Assembly: GCF_014698475.1 (NCBI RefSeq) | Contig: NZ_JACJTB010000028.1 | Coordinates: 1-64,000 of the forward strand | DNA from: Nostoc spongiaeforme FACHB-130 | Lineage (GTDB): Bacteria > Cyanobacteriota > Cyanobacteriia > Cyanobacteriales > Nostocaceae | Direction: 5' to 3' | Length of the DNA stretch: 64,000 nucleotides | Part shown: piece after piece, positions 9,464 through 17,710 of the stretch | Numbering within the stretch: position 1 is the first letter of the stretch | How the letters are laid out: the number at the start of each line of letters is the position of its first letter | Notes under the pieces: generated by a model | Seen by the model: only the letters and a program-made list of their open reading frames with translations | What the model was told of the DNA's origin: nothing | The model's database searches: none | Position numbers and translations under genes: made by a program

Positions 9464-9823
9464 CTAGCAATTTTTGTTTACTGCTGTAACACTAAAGCTG
9501 GTTTCGGTAGTGCTTGTCTTTGCATCAGCACCACGTACAAGCATTTCTCCACTGTAAGCAAGGCTACTTGACCCTAATCTACCCACACTCAATTTCATGG
9601 CTACACTAGTTTGGGTATGCTTCGGTGAAGTTGTGTTCTGAGTCAATTGCTTATTTGTCAGAAATTTCAGGAGATTAAAATTCCATTTCTGAACATGCTT
9701 GTTGTTGCTTTGATTGGTTGGAACGAGATTAGCTCTACAACTGAAAATAGAGCTAAAAAAAGCAACATAAATAACAGGAGCAGTTGATTCTGCTACTGTT
9801 ACAAGGTCATTGAAAAGTTTCAT
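9464..9823 (-). CDS. hypothetical protein upstream of the DUF4082 protein
   Basis: This 119-residue frame has AGAGG five bases before its ATG and ends six bases before the ATG of the large secreted protein, so the two may form a transcript. The N-terminal third is weakly hydrophobic ('APVIYVAFFSSIFSCRA') and could be a poor signal or membrane segment. The C-terminal half is Ser/Thr-rich ('SSSLAYSGEMLVRGADAKTS'). I do not recognise a family. It might instead be a decayed gene or a non-coding leader. Confidence 0.35.
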   Translation of the reverse strand: MKLFNDLVTVAESTAPVIYVAFFSSIFSCRANLVPTNQSNNKHVQKWNFNLLKFLTNKQLTQNTTSPKHTQTSVAMKLSVGRLGSSSLAYSGEMLVRGADAKTSTTETSFSVTAVNKNC

Positions 9824-10629
9824 AGAACCTCTTAGCCTGATTGTCTTTATATCGGGAACATAACTTCTATCTAAACAATTCAGAAGTATTGAGAAATGAA
9901 CACTGAATAGCTATTGAGCGATCGCTTACCTCAGTAAGCTCTAAAGCTTATCTTGAGAATCAATTGAACACACAATCTTAAGTTGCGGCTAAGACGCAGT
10001 TAAGTTAACGAAGAAACTTAGCTCTTAGTTATGAGATCTGCGTTGCACACAAGATTGCACGAATTAAGCAAATGTTGAGAACAGTCATTAAGGGTACCTC
10101 CTCACTAAATCAGAATACTTCATATTCTGCCTGAGTAAATTTACCATAAATTCACATATCGTCAAGCGAATCTTGGTGAATATACGTTAATTTGATTGCA
10201 TTCAAAAGTCTTATATGTTGTTCTGGTAGGCTTTTCAAGTAAAATTATAAAATTTCGATTAACTACATCAACCTCAAAAATTTTAGCTTTGGTAACACAC
10301 AGTTCAATGGGAATTATTGCAATCCGATTTGATTTTCTAATAAAGGAGCGGGAAATAGACTTGCTGGTAACTCATTGAAAATTAATTGTCATATTCTATT
10401 TGTCTGCAAGCGGATGGTAGACTGGCTTGAGAAGATGATCAGTCCCAACTATGAGAATTTAGAGAAAAGTATATTAAGCGTCTAATAACCTGTCTGAATT
10501 AGACAAAACATTTAAAACTCAAGCTATTTCTATGCTTGATAACACAACAGAACGAGAAAAACTTACAGTCTAATTTCCTTGGTAATACCTATGTTTTATT
10601 ATTTAATCGAATATTTATTAGCTTGATAT
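9824..10629. other. 806-bp intergenic region
   Basis: This long gap separates divergent genes. It holds a 19-codon minus-strand mini-ORF with a near-perfect ribosome site (10029-10088, listed separately) and otherwise A/T-rich sequence without convincing coding. A 60-codon plus frame at 10196-10378 lacks a ribosome site and looks spurious. Promoters for both flanking genes must lie here, but I could not assign them. Confidence 0.6.
10029..10088 (-). CDS. possible 19-residue leader peptide
   Basis: The minus strand shows AGGAGG eight bases before an ATG at 10088. The frame reads MTVLNICLIRAILCATQIS and then TAA. It lies about 200 bases upstream of the 119-residue ORF and the secreted protein on the same strand, the position of a regulatory leader peptide. 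Two Cys codons and no obvious amino-acid run are present. The ribosome site is one of the best in the window. Translation is inference. Confidence 0.3.
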   Translation of the reverse strand: MTVLNICLIRAILCATQIS

Positions 10630-11169
10630 ATGCAGTTAGATAGTTACACTCTTGGTACTTATACTCCTGGCGCACCTTTATGGAAACAAGTGTTGTGGTA
10701 TTTCCTAGGTTCTCTGTTAGTGCAGAATCGGTGGTTAACTGCTTCAGGGTTAAAAGTGTGGTTACTTCGCTGTTTTGGAGCGCAGATAGGTCAGAATGTC
10801 CGGATTAAACCAGGTGTGCGTGTGAAGTTTCCCTGGCGGCTAGTTGTGGGTGATCATGTGTGGATTGGGGAAGATGCTTGGATTGATAATCTAGCAAATG
10901 TGACGATTGAAAGCCATGTGTGTATATCTCAAGGGGTGTATCTCTGCACAGGCAACCATGACTGGAATCATCCTGATTTTAAATTAATGACTGCGCCAAT
11001 TCACATTCAAGAAAGTAGTTGGATTGCTGCAAAATCAGTAATTGGCCCTGGAGTAACTGTTGGGAAGGGTGCGGTGTTGAGTTTGGGTGGAGTTACAGGA
11101 CGTTCTTTAGAAGCGATGACAATTTATGCCGGTAATCCCGCCCAACCTATTAAGCAGCGTAAGATTTAA
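10630..11169 (+). CDS. WcaF-type hexapeptide acetyltransferase for exopolysaccharide
   Basis: This 179-residue left-handed beta-helix acyltransferase would O-acetylate a sugar of the exopolysaccharide or its precursor, using acetyl-CoA. Hexapeptide repeats run from about residue 60 to 165 ('GDHVWIGEDAWIDNLANVTI', 'SWIAAKSVIGPGVTVGKGAV'). The active-site His lies in 'YLCTGNHDWNHPDF'. The N-terminal segment 'PLWKQVLWYFLGSLLVQNRW' and overall length match the WcaF (colanic acid acetyltransferase) family. Its neighbourhood next to glycosyltransferases fits. Start at ATG 10630. Confidence 0.85.
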   Translation: MQLDSYTLGTYTPGAPLWKQVLWYFLGSLLVQNRWLTASGLKVWLLRCFGAQIGQNVRIKPGVRVKFPWRLVVGDHVWIGEDAWIDNLANVTIESHVCISQGVYLCTGNHDWNHPDFKLMTAPIHIQESSWIAAKSVIGPGVTVGKGAVLSLGGVTGRSLEAMTIYAGNPAQPIKQRKI

Positions 11170-11387
11170 TTGTGGTAGAGGGCGATCGCACCATAAATCA
11201 TATCAAAATCCCAAGGGAGTATCACCTCGACTTCTCCTGTCGGAGACGCTGCGCGAACGCTCGGCGACCGGAAGCAGAGGGGCGGTGGAAGTGATTTGTA
11301 TCAGCAATTTTGGGAAATGGTATAAGATTTAACGGTGATGAGGAGCGATCGCACTATATGTCAGATACATCTCCAAGGTTGCTGTGT

Positions 11388-11645
11388 TTATAATTCAGAA
11401 GCTGTATCTGGGGCAATAATTTCACCAGTGCCTATTTCGAGAATCATATCTTGATCAGTAATTAATTCACTTAATTCCTTTACTTGTAAATTCATTTTTT
11501 CACAAGCTTGTCGGAGTTCTTGGGCAAAAGTATTGAGATCATCGCCATAGCCACATTGATAAGCAGCAGTTTCAATTCCTTGCTTGGCATTTGCTCTGGC
11601 ACAGTCTACTAGTTCTGTGCCATACAATGGTTTTGCAGATGGCAT
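11388..11645 (-). CDS. small conserved cyanobacterial protein
   Basis: This 85-residue soluble acidic protein has 'YGTELVDCARANAKQGIETA' near its start and a helical middle ('FAQELRQACEKMNLQVKELS'). I recognise the general pattern of small Nostocales hypotheticals but know no function. No signal peptide or membrane segment is present. It stands alone between the acetyltransferase and pyrophosphatase genes, on the opposite strand. Confidence 0.6.
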   Translation of the reverse strand: MPSAKPLYGTELVDCARANAKQGIETAAYQCGYGDDLNTFAQELRQACEKMNLQVKELSELITDQDMILEIGTGEIIAPDTASEL

Positions 11646-11969
11646 AATTCTATTATTTATTGATTAAATGTTAGTTTTAGATTAGCCATTCTTTAAGTAT
11701 TGACACATCCCTCGGATGGCAGAATCATTACTAAAACATCCGAATTAAGTACTCAAGAGTGAGAACTTTCGCTGTATTCTCAACACAAGAACTTTTAGGC
11801 AGTAGCAGCAACTTCACTCAAAATTCAGGATAATTTGGGAGTTGAACTTTGTCAGATTTTAGGTGTGTGAGAAAATACTTTGGGCAGAAGTACATCTTGG
11901 CCATAAAATTCTACACGGGGAACTAAACAGAGTGCATCCCCACTTTACTGTTAGCTAAGGAGTGTTGTT
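11646..11969. other. intergenic region upstream of ppa
   Basis: These 324 bases between divergent genes must hold the promoters of the small minus-strand gene and of ppa. A broken inverted pair (CCTCGGATG near 11711, CATCCGAATT near 11738) is visible. I see no open frame or RNA gene. Confidence 0.4.
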
Positions 11970-12479
11970 GTGGACTTATCCCGTATTCCTGCTCAACCAA
12001 AACCGGGTATTCTGAACGTTCTGATTGAAATCCCAGGCGGGAGCAAGAATAAATACGAGTATGACAAAGAACTGGAAGCTTTTGCCCTAGACCGAGTGCT
12101 TTATTCTTCGGTAAGATATCCCTACGACTACGGTTTTGTGCCGAATACTTTGGCTGATGATGGCGATCCTCTGGATGGGATGGTGATTATCGATGAGCCA
12201 ACTTTTCCTGGTTGTATCATTGCTGCACGCCCAATAGGTATGTTAGAGATGATTGATGGTGGCGATCGCGATGAAAAAATTCTTTGTGTACCAGACAAAG
12301 ACCCACGCTATACCCATGTTAAATCTCTCAACGACGTAGCACCACACCGTTTAGATGAGATTGCTGAATTTTTCCGCAGTTATAAAAACTTGGAAAAGAA
12401 AGTAACTGAAATTCTCGGTTGGCAAGATGTTGGTACAGTATCGGCCTTGGTAGAAAAGTGCATCCAAGCTGCTAAATAA
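11970..12479 (+). CDS. ppa: inorganic pyrophosphatase
   Basis: This soluble family I pyrophosphatase hydrolyses PPi to two phosphates and so pulls biosynthetic reactions forward. The 169-residue length is normal for bacterial enzymes. Visible signatures are '[14 protein letters not shown]' (Lys/Glu of the active site), '[11 protein letters not shown]' and the metal-binding '[11 protein letters not shown]' (about residues 65-75), followed by '[18 protein letters not shown]'. The start is GTG at 11970, after AAGGAGTGTTGTT; no ATG lies near the conserved opening [10 protein letters not shown]. Probably a single-gene transcript. Confidence 0.97.
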   Translation: MDLSRIPAQPKPGILNVLIEIPGGSKNKYEYDKELEAFALDRVLYSSVRYPYDYGFVPNTLADDGDPLDGMVIIDEPTFPGCIIAARPIGMLEMIDGGDRDEKILCVPDKDPRYTHVKSLNDVAPHRLDEIAEFFRSYKNLEKKVTEILGWQDVGTVSALVEKCIQAAK

Positions 12480-12640
12480 TTTTTGAGTGCTGAGAGTTGA
12501 GCAAACGCCTACAGCATCTATATGTTAGTGCTACATAATGGGCAACAATACTTAGCACTCAGCACTCAGTACTGGCAATTCAGCAATCTTCACATTTGAG
12601 CTAAAATCATTTTGATCTCGGAATCAAAAAATAAACTGCT

Positions 12641-12826
12641 ATGAGTGATAGAGAAACAGTTCTGGAACTTGTGAAAAGATTGCCTCCTCACGTCTCTCTT
12701 CGTGATATAGTGCGGGAAATTGAGTTTATTGCCGCCGTCAGAGAGGGTTTAGCAGAAATTGACAAAGGTCAAGGAGTGTCGATTGAGGCTGTTGAGCAAA
12801 TGATTGCAGCATGGACTACCAAGTAA
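12641..12826 (+). CDS. antitoxin-like protein of a ParE/RelE-type pair
   Basis: This 61-residue acidic protein ends with 'DKGQGVSIEAVEQMIAAWTT', the pattern of small cyanobacterial antitoxins found before ParE/RelE-like toxins. It overlaps the next gene by 16 bases, so translation is coupled. The short N-terminal helix region ('ETVLELVKRLPPHVSLRDIV') has no clear DNA-binding fold that I can name. It would neutralise the toxin and perhaps repress the operon. Confidence 0.7.
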   Translation: MSDRETVLELVKRLPPHVSLRDIVREIEFIAAVREGLAEIDKGQGVSIEAVEQMIAAWTTK

Positions 12827-13107
12827 TTCTCTCTCCAAAAGCTATAGGAGATTTGGAAGCTATTGTTAGGTACATTGCCTTAAGTAATCCTGAAGCTGCA
12901 AGAAAATTGGGTCAGCAACTCTTGGAAAAAACCAAAGAGTTAAGACAGTTTCCCCTCCAAGGTCAAAAAGTACCGGAATTTAATGATTCTCATATCCGTC
13001 AACTGATTCTTAAGCCTTACCGAATTATTTATCGTGTAGAAGAAGATAAACAACGAATCAGTATTGCTAGGTTTTGGCATTCGGCACAAGAGAGTTTAGA
13101 GCTTTAA
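12811..13107 (+). CDS. ParE/RelE-family toxin
   Basis: This 98-residue protein has the RelE/ParE fold signature: 'VILSPKAIGDLEAIVRYIA' (N-terminal helices), then 'RQFPLQGQKVPE', 'IRQLILKPYRIIYRVEED' and the C-terminal strand 'QRISIARFWHSAQ'. RelE relatives cut mRNA on the ribosome, while ParE relatives block gyrase; the sequence 'KPYRIIYRV' is shared by both, so the target is undetermined. It is the second gene of a two-gene toxin-antitoxin operon, starting inside the antitoxin gene. Confidence 0.8.
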   Translation: MDYQVILSPKAIGDLEAIVRYIALSNPEAARKLGQQLLEKTKELRQFPLQGQKVPEFNDSHIRQLILKPYRIIYRVEEDKQRISIARFWHSAQESLEL

Positions 13108-13196
13108 AGAAAAATTGAGTTTAAAACCCCGTCATTTTACAACGGCTTGATGCTTTTGTGATACTAGAGTCAGGCAATCAAAAAACCTCAAAAATA

Positions 13197-13580
13197 ATGC
13201 AGCGTACAGTTCTTTTGGCAAAAATACACAATTGCACCCTGACTGGGGCGAATATTAACTACGTAGGTAGTATCAGCATCGATGAAATGTTGTTAGACAA
13301 GGCTGGTATTTTACCATACGAGCAAGTGCAAGTCGTCAATGTTGCCAATGGTGAACGCTTTATTACTTATGCAATCAAGGCTCCAGCCAGTTCGGGAATT
13401 ATTGAGCTAAATGGGGCGGCGGCACGTCTAGGCATTGTGGGCGATCGCTTGATTATAATGGCTTACGGGCAGTTCTCTTTGGAAGAGTTAAAAAATTACT
13501 CTCCTACGGTAGTCATTGTGGACGAAAAAAACCGACTATTAGAAGTGCGGCACTACGATGACCTGCTCAGTAAGGTCTAA
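13197..13580 (+). CDS. panD: aspartate 1-decarboxylase
   Basis: PanD makes beta-alanine from L-aspartate for pantothenate and coenzyme A synthesis. It is a pyruvoyl enzyme that cuts itself between Gly24 and Ser25; with the ATG at 13197 as start, 'NYVGSISID' puts Gly and Ser exactly at 24 and 25. The 127-residue length is standard. Other family features are '[11 protein letters not shown]' (about 49-59) and '[19 protein letters not shown]'. An in-frame GTG at 13158 would add 13 residues and break this numbering, so it is rejected as the start. It is followed 12 bases later by the MBL-fold gene. Confidence 0.95.
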   Translation: MQRTVLLAKIHNCTLTGANINYVGSISIDEMLLDKAGILPYEQVQVVNVANGERFITYAIKAPASSGIIELNGAAARLGIVGDRLIIMAYGQFSLEELKNYSPTVVIVDEKNRLLEVRHYDDLLSKV

Positions 13581-13592
13581 ATTGTCAGAAAA

Positions 13593-14495
13593 ATGTCAAA
13601 TCTTGCGCCGTCGGATTTCCAAAGTTCCGTAACTGAAACCGCAACTACAACCGCTAGTAGTTCCGTGGGTGAATTTGTTGTGCAATTTTGGGGTGTCAGA
13701 GGTTTAATCGCCACCCCAGCTAGTAACGCCGATCGCTATGGCGGAAATACTGCTTGTGTAGAAATACAAGTAGCAGGTAAACGCTTGATTTTTGATGGTG
13801 GAACTGGTCTACGTATTCTCGGTAAATCTTTGCGACAACTGCAACAACCGATAGAAGCACATTTATTTTTTACCAATTCTCAATCAAATCGCATTCAAGG
13901 GTTTCCGTTTTTTGCACCCGCGTTTGTCCCAGAAAACCGCTTTCATATTTATGGTTCGGCTGCTTCTAACAGTGCTTCGATTAAACAGTGCCTTTGTGAT
14001 CAGATGTTACAGCCGCACTTCCCCTATCCACTCCAGGTAATGCAATCGGAATTGCATTTCCATAATGTGATTCCTGGTAGTGATGTGCAGCTAGATGATG
14101 TCACAGTTACCACAGCCTCGATTAATCAAACTCAGCGTTCTGTTGGCTACCGAGTTTCCTGGCAGAACAAAAGTGTTGCCTACGTTACCGATTTAACCAA
14201 AAATGCTGATCCTGTTGATCAAGAGCAGATTTTACAACTGGTAAAAGGTGTAGATTTGCTAATTGCAAATGCTACTTACGTTCCACCAACAGCCAATAGC
14301 CACGAATCGACGGATGTACACTGGCAAGCGGCTGTAGAAGTAGCCCAAAATGCAGCAGTGAAGAAATTAGTGATTTCCCATCACCATCCCGATGATGAGG
14401 ATGACTTTCTCGATCAAGTGCAAACTGATGTAAAAGCAACTTTTGCCCAAGGTTTACTAGCCTGTGAAGGTCTGGTGTTATCTATTGGTGAATAA
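13593..14495 (+). CDS. MBL-fold protein with degenerate active site
   Basis: This 300-residue metallo-beta-lactamase-fold protein is of the 'FWGVRG' phosphodiesterase-like group. The fold opening 'VQFWGVRGLIATPASNADRYG' and 'LIFDGGTGLRILG' are intact. The place that normally reads HxHxDH-IQGFPFF here reads 'FTNSQSNRIQGFPFF', so the first metal-binding histidines and aspartate are gone. Later 'VAYVTDLT' and 'LVISHHHPDDEDDFLD' remain. It is therefore probably not a normal di-zinc hydrolase and may be regulatory or bind a ligand. It lies 12 bases after panD, suggesting a common transcript. Confidence 0.8.
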   Translation: MSNLAPSDFQSSVTETATTTASSSVGEFVVQFWGVRGLIATPASNADRYGGNTACVEIQVAGKRLIFDGGTGLRILGKSLRQLQQPIEAHLFFTNSQSNRIQGFPFFAPAFVPENRFHIYGSAASNSASIKQCLCDQMLQPHFPYPLQVMQSELHFHNVIPGSDVQLDDVTVTTASINQTQRSVGYRVSWQNKSVAYVTDLTKNADPVDQEQILQLVKGVDLLIANATYVPPTANSHESTDVHWQAAVEVAQNAAVKKLVISHHHPDDEDDFLDQVQTDVKATFAQGLLACEGLVLSIGE

Positions 14496-14496
14496 T

Positions 14497-15288
14497 TTAC
14501 TTGATACATTTGAGCGTGCCGTATACTCCGCGAGTTTCCAGCTGTACACAGTCTGGATGAAAACCTGCGGCGATCGCAATTTGCTGCAATTCATCGGCAG
14601 TGAAGAAGCGAAACACTATGCTGGGTAAGGGTTGGAGAAATGTAGTGGCAAATAACTTACCTCCACTACCTAATGCTTGATAAATATTGCGAATTCCTGC
14701 TGTCGCATCAGGCCAGCAGTGCATAGCCGCGCCACTGTAAACAGCATCGAGAGAATTTGGCGCAAAGGGTAATGCTGTGATATCGCCTCGGATAATGGCG
14801 ATTTGAGATGGTAATACCCCATCTCGTTGCATTTGTTGTTGTAATTGCCCTAACATTGTCTCTGAATAATCCAGAGCAATAATTTGCTGACATTGCTGTA
14901 ATAAAGCCAAACGGCGGGCAAAAATCCCTGTCCCACAACTAATATCCGCTACAGTGCCTAAGTTTTGACCAAAAAATTCGATACACTGCTGAAATTCCGT
15001 ATCAATCCCGCCCCGATTACGTAACCCCATTGCCCAAATTGGCGGTAAGATACGCTCGTATAAAAAAGAAATGATTGGTAAGCGAAATAACTCCGTGCGT
15101 AGTGGCTGGGAATCAACTACATCAACCTTACCCTTGACTTGTGCAGGTGTTAAATCCACTAGAGATAATGGTATTTTTGTGACTTCCTGACGGAAGTAAT
15201 TTTGACATTGCTTGCAGTCTGGGGGTGCGGTAGTGAGAGTTTTTTGACAAACAGGACAAGCGATCGCTTGCTGTAAACAAGACATCAT
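14497..15288 (-). CDS. class I SAM-dependent methyltransferase with N-terminal zinc ribbon
   Basis: This is a roughly 263-residue methyltransferase. A CPVC...CKQC zinc-ribbon-like motif lies in the first 30 residues. The SAM-binding motif I 'VADISCGTGIFARRLALL', motif II 'IALDYSETML' and post-motif 'DITALPFAPNSLDAVYSGAA' follow. The plan (Trm112-like ribbon plus UbiE-like domain) matches cyanobacterial paralogues of RlmA/UbiE type; the substrate is unknown. The start is one of two adjacent ATGs at 15288/15285. A longer frame to 15330 would overlap the neighbouring gene. It lies 22 bases after the TrpD-like gene on the same strand. Confidence 0.8.
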   Translation of the reverse strand: MMSCLQQAIACPVCQKTLTTAPPDCKQCQNYFRQEVTKIPLSLVDLTPAQVKGKVDVVDSQPLRTELFRLPIISFLYERILPPIWAMGLRNRGGIDTEFQQCIEFFGQNLGTVADISCGTGIFARRLALLQQCQQIIALDYSETMLGQLQQQMQRDGVLPSQIAIIRGDITALPFAPNSLDAVYSGAAMHCWPDATAGIRNIYQALGSGGKLFATTFLQPLPSIVFRFFTADELQQIAIAAGFHPDCVQLETRGVYGTLKCIK

Positions 15289-15310
15289 AATATTTGGATT
15301 GTAAAAGTAA

Positions 15311-16378
15311 TTAAATATGCTGCAAGGCATTCTGGGAAGTTGAATTAACTATTTGCCTCAATTCTTGCAATTTAGCCGCGACTACACCATTAGTTAATAG
15401 TTCTTTAGCTGTGGCGATACCTGATGTCATATCTGAACAAATACCACTGCGCCAGAGATAAAATCCCCCATTCCATAAGGCTGTTTGTAATAATTCCCCT
15501 GGTTTGCCTACTAGAACATCTTGAATTTGGGTGATTAATTCTTCAGTGGTGCCTAAAGGGACATTTTTGGTGGTAAACCCGTAATCATGAGGCGAGAGAA
15601 ATAACCTGGCTAAATCTGGGGATGCTGATAAAGCGATAATTGCGGTGCGATCGCGCGGTAAATCACCACTTCCTTCTAAGCCTTTGATTAAGGTATATTT
15701 TCTTACTTCCCTGAATTCTAATGCAGATTGAAACATGCCTTCGGTGGGGGGATGAACAAACCCGGCAATTAAGTGAGAATCACCCGCGTAAGGACACCAA
15801 ATTAATTCCATTGTGGCAAAAGGTGGACGTTTACCGAGTTGGTCGCGGTATTCCCAAATACTGTTAGTTAAGGAGAAATGACGAGGTGTGTAGATAAAGC
15901 CAATTTTGGTTTGTTCAAAGACTTGCTGGGTTTGGGGTAACGATAAAGAAGTCCAATCAACACCTAAACCTTGCCAAACTTCGATTAAAGGTAAACCATA
16001 TTTGGTGGGCAAGCGATCGCCACCGTGCATCACCACAGGTTGTCCAGCCGCCGCGAGAATTAAAGCTGTGACGTTGCTAATGGGTGCAGTCCGCGTTCTG
16101 CCATCATAAGGTATGCCCAGCACCATTACCGGAGATGTAGCGTCAATGGGCTGGAGTTTTGGACCTAGTTCATTGTATGTATCTAACATTCCTGCCAACT
16201 CTTCGCCCGTTGGTCGTTTGATGCGATGGGCAATTAAGAATGCACCGATTTGGGCTGGTGTGGCTTCTCCCAACAAAATCATTTTAGTAGCGATCGCAGC
16301 TTCCGCACGAGTTAAATTTTCGCCTGTGTGATTGCCACTGCCTACCTTTTTGAGTAGTTCCCTGAAGATATTGCTCAT
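15311..16378 (-). CDS. TrpD-like (anthranilate phosphoribosyltransferase family) protein
   Basis: This 355-residue protein has the nucleoside phosphorylase/TrpD fold: an N-terminal helical domain ('GENLTRAEAAIATKMILLGE', 'AQIGAFLIAHRIKRPTGEEL') and a PRPP-binding domain. Where true TrpD has a G-T-GGD loop this one reads 'LGIPYDGRTRTAPISN', although 'VVMHGGDRLPTKYG' resembles the TrpD HGN-R region. It is thus probably not the tryptophan-pathway enzyme but a paralogue such as YbiB-type proteins, which in other bacteria bind nucleic acid. The adjacent methyltransferase and divergent context give no pathway hint. Confidence 0.75.
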   Translation of the reverse strand: MSNIFRELLKKVGSGNHTGENLTRAEAAIATKMILLGEATPAQIGAFLIAHRIKRPTGEELAGMLDTYNELGPKLQPIDATSPVMVLGIPYDGRTRTAPISNVTALILAAAGQPVVMHGGDRLPTKYGLPLIEVWQGLGVDWTSLSLPQTQQVFEQTKIGFIYTPRHFSLTNSIWEYRDQLGKRPPFATMELIWCPYAGDSHLIAGFVHPPTEGMFQSALEFREVRKYTLIKGLEGSGDLPRDRTAIIALSASPDLARLFLSPHDYGFTTKNVPLGTTEELITQIQDVLVGKPGELLQTALWNGGFYLWRSGICSDMTSGIATAKELLTNGVVAAKLQELRQIVNSTSQNALQHI

Positions 16379-16450
16379 ATTTGGTCACGGGTCATTTGTC
16401 AATGGTACAAACTATTGACCATTGACTATGGACTGTTGACTAATCATACT

Positions 16451-17386
16451 TCAGGAAGCTGATCGCTGTTCTTTTGATTGCGGCGGAATATTTTCTAACA
16501 CCAATTCCCAAAAATGTTTAATCGGGGGAATTTGCAGGCGGTCTTGGGTTGTGACCATAACTACACGGCGAGTCAACCCAGAATTATCTAATGGGTTATT
16601 AGCTAAAGGACGCACGGCTAAAGTTGTGTCGTGACGCGATTCGACTAATGCGGAAGTCGGGAGTAAGGCAATTAATTCACCTTGACGCACCACACCCCGA
16701 AACGCATCTAGAGTATTGACTTCTAAAGCTGCATGGAGTGTGGCTTCTAAACGCTCAAATTTATCTTGGACTAACCGTTGCATTCCATAGCCATCTTTAA
16801 ATACCACTTGGGGATAACGCACCAATTCTGACCAAGGGATGCGTTCATATTGGGCGAGAGGATGATTGGCGGCGATGAGGACTTCGATTGGTTCGTCGTA
16901 TAAAACTTCCACTACCATTTCCCTGCCGGTGGTTAAAAAGCGATTATTCATGACGATCGCTAAATCTACTAAACCATCTTTGAGAACCTTCAGAGCGCGA
17001 TCGCTCCCTAAAGATGTTACCCGCAGCTGGACTTCGGGATAATCTCGGCAGAACTTTTGTAATATTGGCGGTAAGTAAGAAGCACAAAGAGAATGAATCG
17101 AAGCAATGCACAACTCTGGTTGCTTACCCGCCATTAAATCTGCTAATTCTTGGGTCGCAACTTGCCACTCCTGACAAATCTTGCGGACTCGCGGTAATAA
17201 ACGTTCCCCACCCAAAGTTAATTTAGCATGAGTGTTGCGGTGAAACAGTTCCACACCCAAATCCGCCTCTAAAGCTTGAATTTGGCGGCTGATAGTTGAT
17301 TGAGTAACACCACATTGTCGGGCGGCTTGTTGGAAGCTGCCACTGTCTGCGATCGCCAAAAAAGCTTGCAACTGTTCTAGTCGCAT
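16451..17386 (-). CDS. LysR-type transcriptional regulator (PacR-like?)
   Basis: This 311-residue LysR regulator has an N-terminal winged helix ('MRLEQLQAFLAIADSGSFQQ', recognition helix 'GVTQSTISRQIQALEADLGV') and a two-lobed effector-binding domain from about residue 90 ('ELCIASIHSLCASYLPPIL'). The opening resembles, from memory, PacR, the photosynthesis and carbon-assimilation regulator of Anabaena sp. PCC 7120; I cannot confirm orthology. It stands alone behind the TrpD-like gene on the same strand. LysR proteins usually control themselves and a divergent gene, but the upstream neighbour here is convergent. Confidence 0.85.
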   Translation of the reverse strand: MRLEQLQAFLAIADSGSFQQAARQCGVTQSTISRQIQALEADLGVELFHRNTHAKLTLGGERLLPRVRKICQEWQVATQELADLMAGKQPELCIASIHSLCASYLPPILQKFCRDYPEVQLRVTSLGSDRALKVLKDGLVDLAIVMNNRFLTTGREMVVEVLYDEPIEVLIAANHPLAQYERIPWSELVRYPQVVFKDGYGMQRLVQDKFERLEATLHAALEVNTLDAFRGVVRQGELIALLPTSALVESRHDTTLAVRPLANNPLDNSGLTRRVVMVTTQDRLQIPPIKHFWELVLENIPPQSKEQRSAS

Positions 17387-17710
17387 GTGAATGTAGCCTG
17401 AATTACATTTACGGCTCTCATCAAGTTAACGGTTTTCCTCCCAAAATTTAGTAGAGTTTGCTACATCTGCTCATAATTGACATATCTTAATAGAAATTTA
17501 ACTTTTTCTTGTGATCTAAATAAACCGCAGCAGTCAAAAGTCAGTAGAAATATGGGTCAAACTTCGTGCAAGTGTACAAGCACCCTATCTACTCTGATTT
17601 CCCTAGTACAGGTCGGCGTAAATAAACAGACAATAAGAAATTACTACAAGGCTTGTGGTATTGCTATTTTTTCTTTTTACTTTTTACTTTTGCCTTTTTG
17701 TACTAGTTCC
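17387..17710. other. intergenic region with dispersed repeat
   Basis: These 324 bases contain the promoter side of the LysR gene and, at 17615-17698, a repeat whose inverted copy lies at 55434-55508. The repeat ends in a polypyrimidine tract (TTTTTACTTTTGCC). No gene is seen. Confidence 0.5.
17615..17698 (+). repeat. dispersed intergenic repeat, copy A
   Basis: This A/T-rich element runs from GGCGTAAATAAA through AAGAAATTACTACAAGGCTTG to CTTTTTACTTTTGCC. Copy B lies at 55434-55508 in opposite orientation, with short indels. It sits immediately downstream of the POTRA-CHAT gene's stop codon. Confidence 0.75.

Noticed and set aside
10196-10378. 60-codon plus-strand frame
   Set aside because: No ribosome site, A/T-rich composition and no recognisable protein features.
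11170-11387. Possible small frame downstream of the acetyltransferase
   Set aside because: The sequence GGAGACGCTGCGCGAACGC is a known type of cyanobacterial spacer repeat and the frame has no start signals.
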